DNA of 64,000 nt from Corallococcus macrosporus (GTDB taxonomy: Bacteria; Myxococcota; Myxococcia; Myxococcales; Myxococcaceae): NCBI RefSeq assembly GCF_017302985.1, contig NZ_JAFIMU010000002.1, forward strand, positions 124,001 to 188,000, written 5' to 3'. A program made the position numbers and the translations under genes. Of the stretch, positions 45,145-53,543 are shown piece after piece (within the stretch, counting starts at the first letter, position 1; each line of letters begins with the position of its first letter). The notes under the pieces were generated by a model. The model ran no database searches. It was not told the DNA's origin and worked only from the letters and a program-made list of their open reading frames with translations.

Positions 45145-45903
45145 ATGCCCGTGCGGTCCCTGTCCCGTCGAAACCTGCTGCTCGCCACGTCCGCGCTCGT
45201 CCCGCTGCTGTCCCGGCGTGCGGCCGCCTTCGGTGAGAAGAGCCGCTTCATCCCCGCCGTGGCCCGGCACGGAGGCCGCTGGGACGGCCGGCTGTCGGGC
45301 CTGCGCCGGCTCGCGTGGGAGCTGCAGCGGCGCACGTCCGTGGAGGTGGTGCCGGACGCGCGCCCGTTCGCGCTGAGCAGCCCGGACCTCTTCGAGTACC
45401 CGTTCCTCTACTTCGGGGGCGACGGCGCCTTCCCCGCGCTCAGTGACGCGGAGGTGTCCAACCTGCGCCGCTACCTCACGTACGGCGGCTTCGTGTTCGG
45501 GGACGCCAACGACGGCAGCGACGGGGACGGCTTCGACGCCAGCTTCCGCCGGGAGATGGCGCGCGTGCTGCCGCAGAGCCCGCTGAAGGAGGCGCCGGGG
45601 ACGCACGTCGTCTTCAAGTCCTTCTTCCTGCTGGACGCGGCGCCGGGGCGCCTGTTGCACAAGCCGCTGCCGCTGGTGGCGAGCGTGGGCAAGCGCGCGG
45701 CGGTCATCTATTCGCAGAACGACGTGGCGGGCGCGTGGAGCCGCAGCGAGTCCGGCGACTACGAGTTCGACGTGTCCCCCGGCGGCGAGCCGCAGCGCGA
45801 GCTGGCCATCCGCCTGGGCATCAACCTGTGCATGTACGCGCTCTGCCTGGACTACAAGGACGACGCGGTGCACCTGCCCCTCATCCTCAACAAGCGGCGC
45901 TGA
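45145..45903 (+). CDS. DUF4159 family exported protein
   Basis: The 252-residue product has a twin-arginine-like leader (SLSRRNLLLATSALVPLL) and a DUF4159 domain: FEYPFLYFGGDGAFPALSDAEVSNLRRYLTYGGFVFGDAND, FRREMARVLP, and GRLLHKPLPLV. The fold is glutamine-amidotransferase-like without an obvious Cys. The family usually accompanies MoxR, DUF58 and VWA proteins. The VWA gene begins 25 bases after its stop. Confidence 0.82.
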   Translation: MPVRSLSRRNLLLATSALVPLLSRRAAAFGEKSRFIPAVARHGGRWDGRLSGLRRLAWELQRRTSVEVVPDARPFALSSPDLFEYPFLYFGGDGAFPALSDAEVSNLRRYLTYGGFVFGDANDGSDGDGFDASFRREMARVLPQSPLKEAPGTHVVFKSFFLLDAAPGRLLHKPLPLVASVGKRAAVIYSQNDVAGAWSRSESGDYEFDVSPGGEPQRELAIRLGINLCMYALCLDYKDDAVHLPLILNKRR

Positions 45904-45928
45904 AGGCACTCCTCGAGCGCACGACCGA

Positions 45929-48208
45929 ATGAACTCCCCGTCCTTCAACGCGTGGAAGCTCGTCAGCCTGTCGCCCCTGCCCGTCTGGGCGCTGGTGCTC
46001 TTGGGCGTGGGGCTGTTGCTGGGCATCGCGCTGGCGGCGTGGGGCGTGCGCCGCGAGCCGTCCCGGGGCCGCAAGCTGCTCTTGTGGGGCCTGCGCCTGG
46101 GCGCGGGCGTGGCGGCGTTCTTCTTCCTCCTGGAGCCCGGCATCCGGCACCTGCAGGTGGCGCGGATGAAGAACCGGGTGGCGGTGCTGGTGGACCGCAG
46201 CGCGTCCATGAACTTCCCGTCGGAGCCGGGCGGGCCCACGCGCAGCGCGCAGGTGGCGGCGTTCCTGGAGAAGGCGGCGCCCACGTTCGCGTCCTGGCAG
46301 GACCGCTTCACGGTGGAGGTGTACGGCGTGGATCCGGAGCTGGCTCCGGTGACGGCCGCGCAGCTTGGGCAGGAGCCCGCGCGCGCGGGCACGACGGACC
46401 TGCTCGCGGCGCTGCGGTCCGCGGCGTCCGGCGGGCAGGGGTCGCGCAAGCTGTCTGGCGTGCTGTTGTTCAGCGACGGCGCGGACAACACGGAGCTGAA
46501 GGCCGGCGCGGTGGGCCGGGCCCGCGCGGCGCTCACGGACCTGGGCGTGCCGGTGTCCACGTTCCTGGTGGGCCAGGAGGCGCTGAAGGATTTGTCGGTG
46601 GAGGGGCTGAAGGTGGATGACTTCGCCTTCGTGCGCAACTCGCTCACGGTGGAGGTGGAGATCCACGGGCGCGGCTTCTCCGGGCAGGACATCCCCGTCG
46701 TCCTGAGCCAGGAGGGCAAGACGGTGGCGAGCAAGCTGGTGCGGATGACCACCGGCGACGACGTGAAGCCGGTGTCCTTCACCTTCACGCCGGACCAGAC
46801 GGGGCGCTTCGTCTACACGGTCACGGTGCCCACGTTCCCGGATGAGGCGGTGAGCGACAACAACAGCCGCTCGTTCACGCTGAAGGTCATCCGCGACCGC
46901 GTGCGCGTGCTGCTGGTGGTGGGGCGGCCGTCGTGGGACGAGCGCTTCCTGCGCGGGCTGCTCAAGCAGGACGCGAACGTGGACCTGGTGTCGTTCTACA
47001 TCCTGCGCACGCTGTCGGACGACCCGGGCGTGTCGAACGAGCGGGAGCTGTCGCTCATCCCGTTCCCCATGGAGGAGATCTTCGACACGAAGCTGCACAC
47101 GTTCGACGTCGTCATCTTCCAGAACTTCGGTTACTCGGACCCGTCGCTGTCCATCGCGGAGTACGAGCGCAACCTGGAGCGCTACATCCACGAGGGTGGC
47201 GCGTTCGTGATGATTGGCGGCGACAGCGTGCTGGGCGAAGGCCGCGCGGCGATGCCCACGCTGATGGAGGCGCTGCCGGTGGAGGCGGCGGGGCCCGCGA
47301 ACGCGGATCCGTTCAAGCCGCGGCTCACGCCGGAGGGCCTGCGGCACCCGGTGACGTCCATTGGCACGGGCGCGGCGAGCACGGAGGGCACGTGGGGGGA
47401 GCTTGCGCCCATTCCGGGGGCGAACCTGACGCGGGCGCGGCCGGGGGCGACGGTGCTGATGGACCACCCGTTCATGACGGTGGACGGGAAGAACGCGCCG
47501 CTCGTGTCCGTGTGGGACTACGGGCGCGGCCGGGCGATGGTGGTGGCGACGGACGCGACGTGGTCGTGGGCGTTCACGGCGCACCGGGACGGCTCGCCGA
47601 ACCGGGCGTATGACCGCTTCTGGGGCAATGCGCTGCGGTGGCTGGTGCGGGACCCGGACCTGACGACGCTGAAGGTGACGGCGGATCCGCCGTCGGTGGA
47701 GCCGGGGCGTCCGGTGGGCGTGGTGGTGCAGGCGCGGATGGCGGACTACCAGCCGGCGGAGGGTGCGCAGGTGCGGGTGGAGCTGCTCTCCGTGGCGACG
47801 CAGAAGCCGGTGGCGGTGCAGACGGGCACGGCGGGGGCGGACGGCGTGGTGCGGCTGGAGTTCGCGCCGCCGGCGCCGGGGCCGTACAAGCTGCTCGCGT
47901 CCGCGAAGAAGGGCGAGACGGACCTGGGCAAGGGCGAGGACGCGGTGGCGGTGCGCGCGGTGGGCCCGGAGCTGTCGGACGCGTCGGTGCGGCCGGAGCT
48001 GATGGAGCAGATCGCCAGCGTCACGGAGGGCAAGGCGTACAAGCTGCCGCGTGACGGCATGCCGGACGTGCCGCTGTTGGATCCGCCGGTGGTGGAGGTG
48101 GGGCGCGCGAAGGACCAGCCGCTGTGGGACCGCTGGTACTACCTCGTGGCGCTCATCGCGCTGCTGGGCGCGGAGTGGTTCGCGCGGCGGCGCTTCGGGT
48201 ACGTGTAG
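45929..48208 (+). CDS. VWA / glutamine-amidotransferase-like membrane protein (BatA-like)
   Basis: The 759-residue protein has two N-terminal membrane helices (LPVWALVLLGVGLLLGIALA, LGAGVAAFFFLLEPG) and a VWA domain with a MIDAS motif DRSASM at about 89, GTTD and SDGADN. Beta domains follow, then a class-I amidotransferase-like domain (RVRVLLVVGRPSWDERF, YIHEGGAFVMIGGDS) without a catalytic Cys, and a C-terminal helix (YYLVALIALLGAEWF). This is the usual partner of DUF4159 and may serve as an envelope assembly platform; the cargo is unknown. Confidence 0.85.
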   Translation: MNSPSFNAWKLVSLSPLPVWALVLLGVGLLLGIALAAWGVRREPSRGRKLLLWGLRLGAGVAAFFFLLEPGIRHLQVARMKNRVAVLVDRSASMNFPSEPGGPTRSAQVAAFLEKAAPTFASWQDRFTVEVYGVDPELAPVTAAQLGQEPARAGTTDLLAALRSAASGGQGSRKLSGVLLFSDGADNTELKAGAVGRARAALTDLGVPVSTFLVGQEALKDLSVEGLKVDDFAFVRNSLTVEVEIHGRGFSGQDIPVVLSQEGKTVASKLVRMTTGDDVKPVSFTFTPDQTGRFVYTVTVPTFPDEAVSDNNSRSFTLKVIRDRVRVLLVVGRPSWDERFLRGLLKQDANVDLVSFYILRTLSDDPGVSNERELSLIPFPMEEIFDTKLHTFDVVIFQNFGYSDPSLSIAEYERNLERYIHEGGAFVMIGGDSVLGEGRAAMPTLMEALPVEAAGPANADPFKPRLTPEGLRHPVTSIGTGAASTEGTWGELAPIPGANLTRARPGATVLMDHPFMTVDGKNAPLVSVWDYGRGRAMVVATDATWSWAFTAHRDGSPNRAYDRFWGNALRWLVRDPDLTTLKVTADPPSVEPGRPVGVVVQARMADYQPAEGAQVRVELLSVATQKPVAVQTGTAGADGVVRLEFAPPAPGPYKLLASAKKGETDLGKGEDAVAVRAVGPELSDASVRPELMEQIASVTEGKAYKLPRDGMPDVPLLDPPVVEVGRAKDQPLWDRWYYLVALIALLGAEWFARRRFGYV

Positions 48209-48220
48209 CGGGAAGGTGCG

Positions 48221-48246
48221 GCCCGGTCCCCTCGTGAGGACCGGGC
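48221..48246. terminator. Hairpin between convergent VWA and sodC genes
   Basis: GCCCGGTCC and GGACCGGGC form a perfect 9-bp stem with an 8-base loop, followed by a short T-containing stretch. It probably acts on both convergent transcripts. The U-run is weak. Confidence 0.55.
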
Positions 48247-48270
48247 GCGTTCTTGCCGTGAAGCGGGTGA

Positions 48271-48828
48271 CTACTCCGACTTCTCCACCACGCCGCAGGC
48301 GATGCGGCCGCCGGCGTCGCCGGTGGGGTCGGTGTGGTAGTCGTCCAGCTTGGCGTGCACCATGAGGGCGGAGCCGTCCTTGTCGAGCAGCGACTTCACC
48401 TTCAGGTCCGCGATGAAGACGTCGAACTTCACCTTGCCGTCCTGGGGGACGTAGAGGTTCGGCATGTCACCCGCGTGCTGGCCCTTGGGCGACAGCGCGC
48501 CGTGCTGCTTCTTCGTCGGGTTGAAGTGGCCGCCCGCCGTCTTGAACTCCGGCGCCTCGCACTTGCCCGTCTCGTGGATGTGGAAGGCGTGCTCGCCCGC
48601 GGGCAGGTTCATCAGCGTGCCCTTCACCAGCACGCCCTTGGGCGCCTGCTCCAGCGTGACCTCGCCCACGTCCTTGCCCTGCGCGTCCTTCAGCATCGCC
48701 TTCACCGTCTCGCCCTTCTTGGGCGCGGGCTTCGTGCCGGCGTCCGCGGGGGCCGGCGTCCCGGCGTCCTGGGCCAGGGCGGGCGTGGAGAGGAGGGCGG
48801 CGGCGACCAGCAGGGGACGGATCATCAT
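48271..48828 (-). CDS. sodC: Cu/Zn superoxide dismutase family protein, exported
   Basis: The 185-residue protein has a Sec signal (PLLVAAALLSTPALAQ), a short Pro/Ala linker and a Cu/Zn-SOD barrel. Copper and zinc ligands are visible in HAFHIHETGKCEAP, GGHFNPT, QHGALSPKGQHAGD and VHAKLDDYHTDPTGDAGGRIACG; the Cys pair should form the structural disulfide. It detoxifies superoxide outside the cytoplasm. Two ATGs in tandem make the exact start uncertain by one codon. Confidence 0.93.
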   Translation of the reverse strand: MMIRPLLVAAALLSTPALAQDAGTPAPADAGTKPAPKKGETVKAMLKDAQGKDVGEVTLEQAPKGVLVKGTLMNLPAGEHAFHIHETGKCEAPEFKTAGGHFNPTKKQHGALSPKGQHAGDMPNLYVPQDGKVKFDVFIADLKVKSLLDKDGSALMVHAKLDDYHTDPTGDAGGRIACGVVEKSE

Positions 48829-48939
48829 GTCTCGGAGACTCCAGGGATGGGGTTACCCAGCAGCGCCGGACACTACCCGCCGCACGCCCCGCTCGCTGGA
48901 GAATGTCCACCGCCGCGCGTGGCCGGTGATGGGGAGTCA

Positions 48940-50517
48940 TCACTCCGGCAGCGGCCCGTCCAGCGGCACCGGCACCACCCGTGAGGCCCCGAACGCGGGC
49001 GCCCACACCCGCTGCACCGGCGTCCCGTTCAGGAAGCGCATCACCGCGCGGAACGCCGCCTCCGGACCGCCCAGCCCTTCCGCCCACGCGCTGCCCCTCG
49101 GCGACAGGTTCGGCACCAGCGGGCCCAGGGACGCGCGGGACGTCGCGCCCCGCGTGATGCCCAGGCCTTCGTCGCGGAGGCGCTGGGGCACGTACAGCGG
49201 CGCGAAGCGCGCGTGGCGGTGGTCGTGCACGCAGCCGGGCTCTTCCAGGAGCGCGGCGGACAGGGGCAGCTCGCGCACGTTGAACAGGAGCTTCACGGCT
49301 TCCTGGTGCGGATCATACGGACCGCGCAGCCGGTGGTCGCCTCGCGGAATCAGCCGCCGGTCCAGGTAGCAGAAGGCCTTCGCCTCGGGGGGCAGCGCGC
49401 CGCGGTGCCTCGCGCCGCCGTAGCGGAAGAACGGCCGCACGTGGCTTGCGTCCACCTCCAGCGCGGGCCCCTGCTTCAGCGCGCGCAGCTTGGGCAGCAG
49501 CGCGGGCTCCAGGCTGAACTCGCGCGCGAAGTCCTCCAGCGTGTCCTCCGTCGCGGCACAGAAGGCGTGCAGGCGCGCGAGCAGCCGCTCCGGGTCCGCG
49601 TCCACCAGCAGCTCGTCGAAGCGCGTCTTCACCCCGGGCAGACTCACCGGGATGAGCGTGGTGAGCAGCTCGCCCCGCGCGCGCCAGTCCGCGTCCAGCG
49701 CGGCGGCCTCCTGGGCGATGGGGGACAGCCGCCACTCGGGGGGCTCGGGGGTGAAGCACTGGCCCACGCCCTTGTGCTCGTAGCGGGGCGCGGAGGTGTC
49801 TGCGCCGGACCGCGACGTCCACACCGTGATGCACGTGCGCACCTGCGTGCCGGTGAAGATGCCCGGGCCCAGGTCCACCACCTCGCGCAGGTGGAGCGCC
49901 TCCAGCAGCGCGTGGCGCAGCGGCGCGTAGATGAACGACTCCAGCAGGCTCGCGGGCGTGATGAAGGCCAGCACGCCGGGGCGGGCCGTCAGCCGCTTCA
50001 TGGCGACGAGGAGGAAGAACGCGAAGTCGTCGCGGAGGCTCGTGCCCGGCGGCATCGCCAGCGGCACCAGGGCGCGCAGCCGCGCGTAGCAGGCCGCGTC
50101 CTTCAGCACGGCGGACGTGCCGTTGTAGGGCGGGTTGCCCACCCACAACTCCGCGTGCCCCTCCGGCGTCCCCGCGAGCAGCGGCTCCAACCCGTCCCGG
50201 AGCGCGTCCCCCACGCGCACGTCCGCGCCGGGCACGCGGGCCTGGCAGAGGCTGGCCACGCCGGCATCCAGCTCCAGGCCGCACAGCCTCGCGTCCGGGC
50301 GGTGGCGCGCGGCGGCGGCGAGGAAGGCCCCCGCGCCACAGGCCGGGTCCACCACCGTGAGCGGGCCGTCACCCAGGTGTGACAGCGCGAGCGCGAGCGT
50401 GCGCTCCACGATGGGCGCGGGCGTATAGAACGCGCCCACCGCCTTGCGGTCGATGCCGGGGAACTGGTGGACCAGCCGTTCCTCGTCCAGCTCGGGCGTG
50501 TCGATGGCGCGGGCCAT
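48940..50517 (-). CDS. Orphan N6-adenine DNA methyltransferase (type IIG/Eco57I-like)
   Basis: The 525-residue protein has AdoMet motif I VDPACGAGAFLAAAA and catalytic motif IV VGNPPYNG, as in gamma-class N6-adenine methylases. The N-terminus GIDRKAVGAFYTPAPIVER is the Eco57I/TaqI-like entry motif. The C-terminal half (after about 250) is a possible target-recognition region with YVPQRLRDEG. No PD-(D/E)XK or other nuclease domain is seen, and no restriction gene is adjacent. It is either an orphan methylase or a large remnant of a type IIG enzyme. Confidence 0.8.
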   Translation of the reverse strand: MARAIDTPELDEERLVHQFPGIDRKAVGAFYTPAPIVERTLALALSHLGDGPLTVVDPACGAGAFLAAAARHRPDARLCGLELDAGVASLCQARVPGADVRVGDALRDGLEPLLAGTPEGHAELWVGNPPYNGTSAVLKDAACYARLRALVPLAMPPGTSLRDDFAFFLLVAMKRLTARPGVLAFITPASLLESFIYAPLRHALLEALHLREVVDLGPGIFTGTQVRTCITVWTSRSGADTSAPRYEHKGVGQCFTPEPPEWRLSPIAQEAAALDADWRARGELLTTLIPVSLPGVKTRFDELLVDADPERLLARLHAFCAATEDTLEDFAREFSLEPALLPKLRALKQGPALEVDASHVRPFFRYGGARHRGALPPEAKAFCYLDRRLIPRGDHRLRGPYDPHQEAVKLLFNVRELPLSAALLEEPGCVHDHRHARFAPLYVPQRLRDEGLGITRGATSRASLGPLVPNLSPRGSAWAEGLGGPEAAFRAVMRFLNGTPVQRVWAPAFGASRVVPVPLDGPLPE

Positions 50518-50538
50518 GCGCGGCCATCCTAGACAGAT

Positions 50539-51393
50539 TCACCCGGTGGGCCGCGAGGGGGCCCAGTCCAATGCCGTGCCGCAGCGTTTGCAATAGCGCG
50601 CATCCAGGTCATGACCCTGTGCGCCACAGCCCGGGCACGCCTGGGTATTCAGGGGTGGACGCGTTGCGGCAGCGAGCTCCACCGACACGATGCCCGTGGG
50701 CACCGCGATGATGCCGTAGCCCATCACCATCAGGATGGACGCGAGGAACTGGCCCGTCACCGTCTTGGGCGTGATGTCCCCGAAGCCCACCGTCGTCATC
50801 GTCACGATGGCCCAGTACATGGAGCGGGGGATGCTGTCGAAGCCGTGCTCCTCGCCCTCCACCAGGTACATGACCGCGCCCATGATGACGTCGATGCTCA
50901 GCACGGTGCCCAGGAAGACGATGATCTTCGGGCGGCTCGCGCGCAGCGCCGTGAGCAGCACCTCCGCCTGACCCAGCAGGTGCCCCAGCTTGAGGATGCG
51001 GAAGACGCGCAAGAGGCGCAGCACGCGGATGACCAGCAGCGTCTGCGCGCCGGGGAACAGCACGCTCAGGAACGACGGCAACAGCGCCATCAGGTCCACG
51101 ATGCCGAAGAAGCTGCGCGCGTAGTGCAGCGGCTGGCGCACGGCGATGAGGCGCAGCACGTACTCCAGCGCGAAGAGCACCGTGAAGATCCACTCGGCGG
51201 TGTGCAGCCAGTGGCCGTAGCCCGCGCGCACCTGCGAGACGCTCTCCAGCATCACCGCGACGACGCTGAACACGATGGCCCACAGGAGCGCCACGTCGAA
51301 CGCCTTCCCCGCGGGTGTGTCCGCTTCGAAGATGATGGTGTGCAGGCGGGCGCGGAAGCCGCTCGGGGGGCTCTGTTCGGACGGGCGGTTCAC
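50539..51393 (-). CDS. Voltage-gated potassium channel with C-terminal zinc ribbon
   Basis: The 284-residue six-helix channel has an Arg-rich voltage sensor (VIRVLRLLRVFRILKLGHLL), a pore helix and the K+ filter TTVGFGD within MYWAIVTMTTVGFGDITPKT. The S6 helix (ASILMVMGYGIIAVPTGIVS) carries the gate. The cytosolic tail ends with CPGCGAQGHDLDARYCKRCG, a CxxC...CxxC zinc ribbon that could sense metal or redox state or aid assembly. It lies 21 bases upstream of the methyltransferase gene. Confidence 0.9.
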   Translation of the reverse strand: MNRPSEQSPPSGFRARLHTIIFEADTPAGKAFDVALLWAIVFSVVAVMLESVSQVRAGYGHWLHTAEWIFTVLFALEYVLRLIAVRQPLHYARSFFGIVDLMALLPSFLSVLFPGAQTLLVIRVLRLLRVFRILKLGHLLGQAEVLLTALRASRPKIIVFLGTVLSIDVIMGAVMYLVEGEEHGFDSIPRSMYWAIVTMTTVGFGDITPKTVTGQFLASILMVMGYGIIAVPTGIVSVELAAATRPPLNTQACPGCGAQGHDLDARYCKRCGTALDWAPSRPTG

Positions 51394-51546
51394 AGGCCGC
51401 GCAGCTTAGGCGCAATCCCCCGCGCTCCCGCCCTGGAACGTTCAGCATCTTCCCCGGCCCTGGACCCCGGGGCCGCGTTGCCCGCGTCCGTTTCCGGACC
51501 CAGCTTCCCGGGCTGCCTCTTCCGGGGCGCGGAGTCCTTCCGGCGC

Positions 51547-52311
51547 ATGTTCCGAGTCCTCGACGTCGTGCCTGTGTGGCTGCTCGCCCTGGGGGTGATG
51601 GCCCTGCTCTTCGCGAGCCTGGAGGTCGGCTTCCGGTTCAGCCACCGCAAGCCGGGGCTCGTTGACGCCTCGGCGCTCCAGGCCTCGGTGCTGGGGCTGG
51701 TGGCGCTGCTGCTCGCCTTCTCCTTCTCCATGGCCGCGGACCGCTACAGCCTGCGCCGCGCCCTCGTCGTCCAGGAGGCGAACGCCATTGGCACGCTCTA
51801 CCTGCGCGCGGGCTTCCTGCCTGAACCGGCGCGCGGCGAGATGCGGGCCCGCCTGCGCCGCTACACCGACCTGCGGCTCGAAGGCTACGAGGCTGCGGGG
51901 TCGACGGAGCTCTTCGAGGAGCGGCTGCGGGAGTCGGATGCGCTCGGGACCGAGCTCTGGTCCGGCCTGGAGGCCGTGGCCCCCCAGCTTCCGCCCGCGG
52001 TCCTGCTGCTCACCACGGAAGCCCTCAACGAGGTGCTGGACACCTCCGACGAGCGCCTGGCGGCGGCCCGCAACCTCATCCCGACCTCCATCTTCTTCCT
52101 GCTGCTCATCGGGACGCTCGGCTCCGGAGTGCTCCTGGGGTACCGGCCGGAGGCGCGCCTGCGCGGGGTCCTCACCTGGACCCTGTTCGTGGTCGTCCTG
52201 ACCGCCGTCATCTTCACCCTCATGGACCTGGACCTGCCCACGCGCGGGCGCATCCGCGTGGATCAACAGCCGCTGCGGTCGCTCCAGGAGAAGCTGCGCG
52301 CCCGGCCCTGA
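51547..52311 (+). CDS. DUF4239-like membrane protein
   Basis: The 254-residue protein has two N-terminal helices (VPVWLLALGVMALLFASLEV, ASVLGLVALLLAFSFSMAAD) and two C-terminal ones (IPTSIFFLLLIGTLGSGVLL, LTWTLFVVVLTAVIFTLMDL). A helical loop of about 120 residues with RRALVVQEANAIGTLYLRAG lies between. This matches the bestrophin-like DUF4239 pattern. ATG 51547 gives a clean N-terminal helix. Function is unknown. Confidence 0.75.
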   Translation: MFRVLDVVPVWLLALGVMALLFASLEVGFRFSHRKPGLVDASALQASVLGLVALLLAFSFSMAADRYSLRRALVVQEANAIGTLYLRAGFLPEPARGEMRARLRRYTDLRLEGYEAAGSTELFEERLRESDALGTELWSGLEAVAPQLPPAVLLLTTEALNEVLDTSDERLAAARNLIPTSIFFLLLIGTLGSGVLLGYRPEARLRGVLTWTLFVVVLTAVIFTLMDLDLPTRGRIRVDQQPLRSLQEKLRARP

Positions 52312-52357
52312 CGCACCTCCCCAGGCAATCGAGGTGGAGCCCGTCCGTTCAGGGGGC

Positions 52358-53470
52358 ATGCGGACCCTGAAAGACACCTTGAAGCGCGGCCCCCTGTCCC
52401 TGCTGGGCCTGGGCGTGTCGCTGACGGCCTTGCCCGCCCTCGCGGCGGACGCCCCTCCCACGCCGCAGGCGGTCATGCGGGAGGCCCGCCGCAGTGTGCT
52501 CACGGACGGCATCGAGAAGGCGGAGGCCGTGCGCATCGGCGGCATCGACCAGTGGATTTCGGTGCGCGGGCGCCACAAGGACAACCCGCTGCTGCTCTTC
52601 CTGCACGGCGGGCCGGGCTTCACCGCGCTGCCCACCGCGTACTTCTACCAGGGCGAATGGGAGGAGTACTTCACCGTCGCGCACTGGGACCAGCGCGGCG
52701 CGGGCAAGACGTACGCCCTCAACCCGCCGGACAAGGTGCGCCCCACCATGACCGTGGACCGCATGATCGCGGACGCGGAGGAGGTGGCCGCGTACCTGCG
52801 CAAGACCTACGGCAAGAAGCGCATCGTGCTCGTGGGCCACAGTTGGGGCACGGTGCTGGGCGTGCGGCTCGCGCAGAAGCACCCGGACTGGTTCTACGCC
52901 TACGTGGGCATCGGCCAGGGGGTGGACGTCCCCAGGAACGAGGTCCTGGGCTACGAGGCCACGCTCGCCGCGGCGAAGGCGGACGGCAACGCGAAGGCCA
53001 TCGCGGACCTGGAGTCCATCGCGCCGTTCCCGGACCCCAAGGACCCCTCGCGCACGCTGGCCAACCTGCACAAGGAACGCCGCTGGCGCTCGCACTATGA
53101 GACGCACGGCTGGCGCGCGCCGGACTGGCACGGCGCGGAGGTCTGGCGCTACAGCCCGGACGTCACCGACAAGGACATGCAGGCGCGCGACGAGGGCCTG
53201 GACCTGAGCCTCGCGGCGTTCTGGGGACCCATCACCCAGCTCAACCTCACCCAGGCCCACCGCTTCGCCGTGCCCGTCGTCTTCTTCCACGGCCGGCATG
53301 ACCGCACCACGTCCGCGCAGCTGCTGGAGGCCTGGTACCCCACGGTCCAGGCCCCGTCGAAGAAGCTCGTCTGGTTCGAGGACTCCGCGCACATGGTGCA
53401 CGAGGAGGAGCCCGGCAAGGTGCTCGTCCACCTGGTGCAGGACGTGCTCCCGCTCACGCGCAGGAAGTAG
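52358..53470 (+). CDS. Alpha/beta hydrolase (proline-iminopeptidase-like), exported
   Basis: The 370-residue protein has a signal-like start (PLSLLGLGVSLTALPALAADA) and a hydrolase core with LFLHGGPGF (oxyanion), WDQRGAGKTYA, nucleophile VLVGHSWGTVLG, Asp in FFHGRHDRTT and His in FEDSAHMVHEE. HGGPG and GxSWG are typical of S33 peptidases. GGGGG precedes ATG 52358; GTG 52334 is an alternative. Substrate is unknown. Confidence 0.85.
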   Translation: MRTLKDTLKRGPLSLLGLGVSLTALPALAADAPPTPQAVMREARRSVLTDGIEKAEAVRIGGIDQWISVRGRHKDNPLLLFLHGGPGFTALPTAYFYQGEWEEYFTVAHWDQRGAGKTYALNPPDKVRPTMTVDRMIADAEEVAAYLRKTYGKKRIVLVGHSWGTVLGVRLAQKHPDWFYAYVGIGQGVDVPRNEVLGYEATLAAAKADGNAKAIADLESIAPFPDPKDPSRTLANLHKERRWRSHYETHGWRAPDWHGAEVWRYSPDVTDKDMQARDEGLDLSLAAFWGPITQLNLTQAHRFAVPVVFFHGRHDRTTSAQLLEAWYPTVQAPSKKLVWFEDSAHMVHEEEPGKVLVHLVQDVLPLTRRK

Positions 53471-53480
53471 TCCCTGGGGG

Positions 53481-53529
53481 AAAAAGAAAGGCGGAACCCG
53501 AGCCCCTTTGGAAACTCCCGGGTTCCGCC
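53481..53529 (-). terminator. Rho-independent terminator of the acetate operon
   Basis: GGCGGAACCCG (53490-53500) pairs perfectly with CGGGTTCCGCC (53519-53529). On the minus strand the stem is followed by TTTCTTTTT (53489-53481), so it ends actP transcription. The stem can also fold on the plus strand after the hydrolase gene. Confidence 0.88.
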
Positions 53530-53543
53530 CCGGCCGAGCAGCC

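Noticed and set aside
53490-53529. Second terminator for the plus-strand hydrolase gene
   Set aside because: The stem would form, but no T-run follows on the plus strand; only the minus-strand direction has a U-tract.
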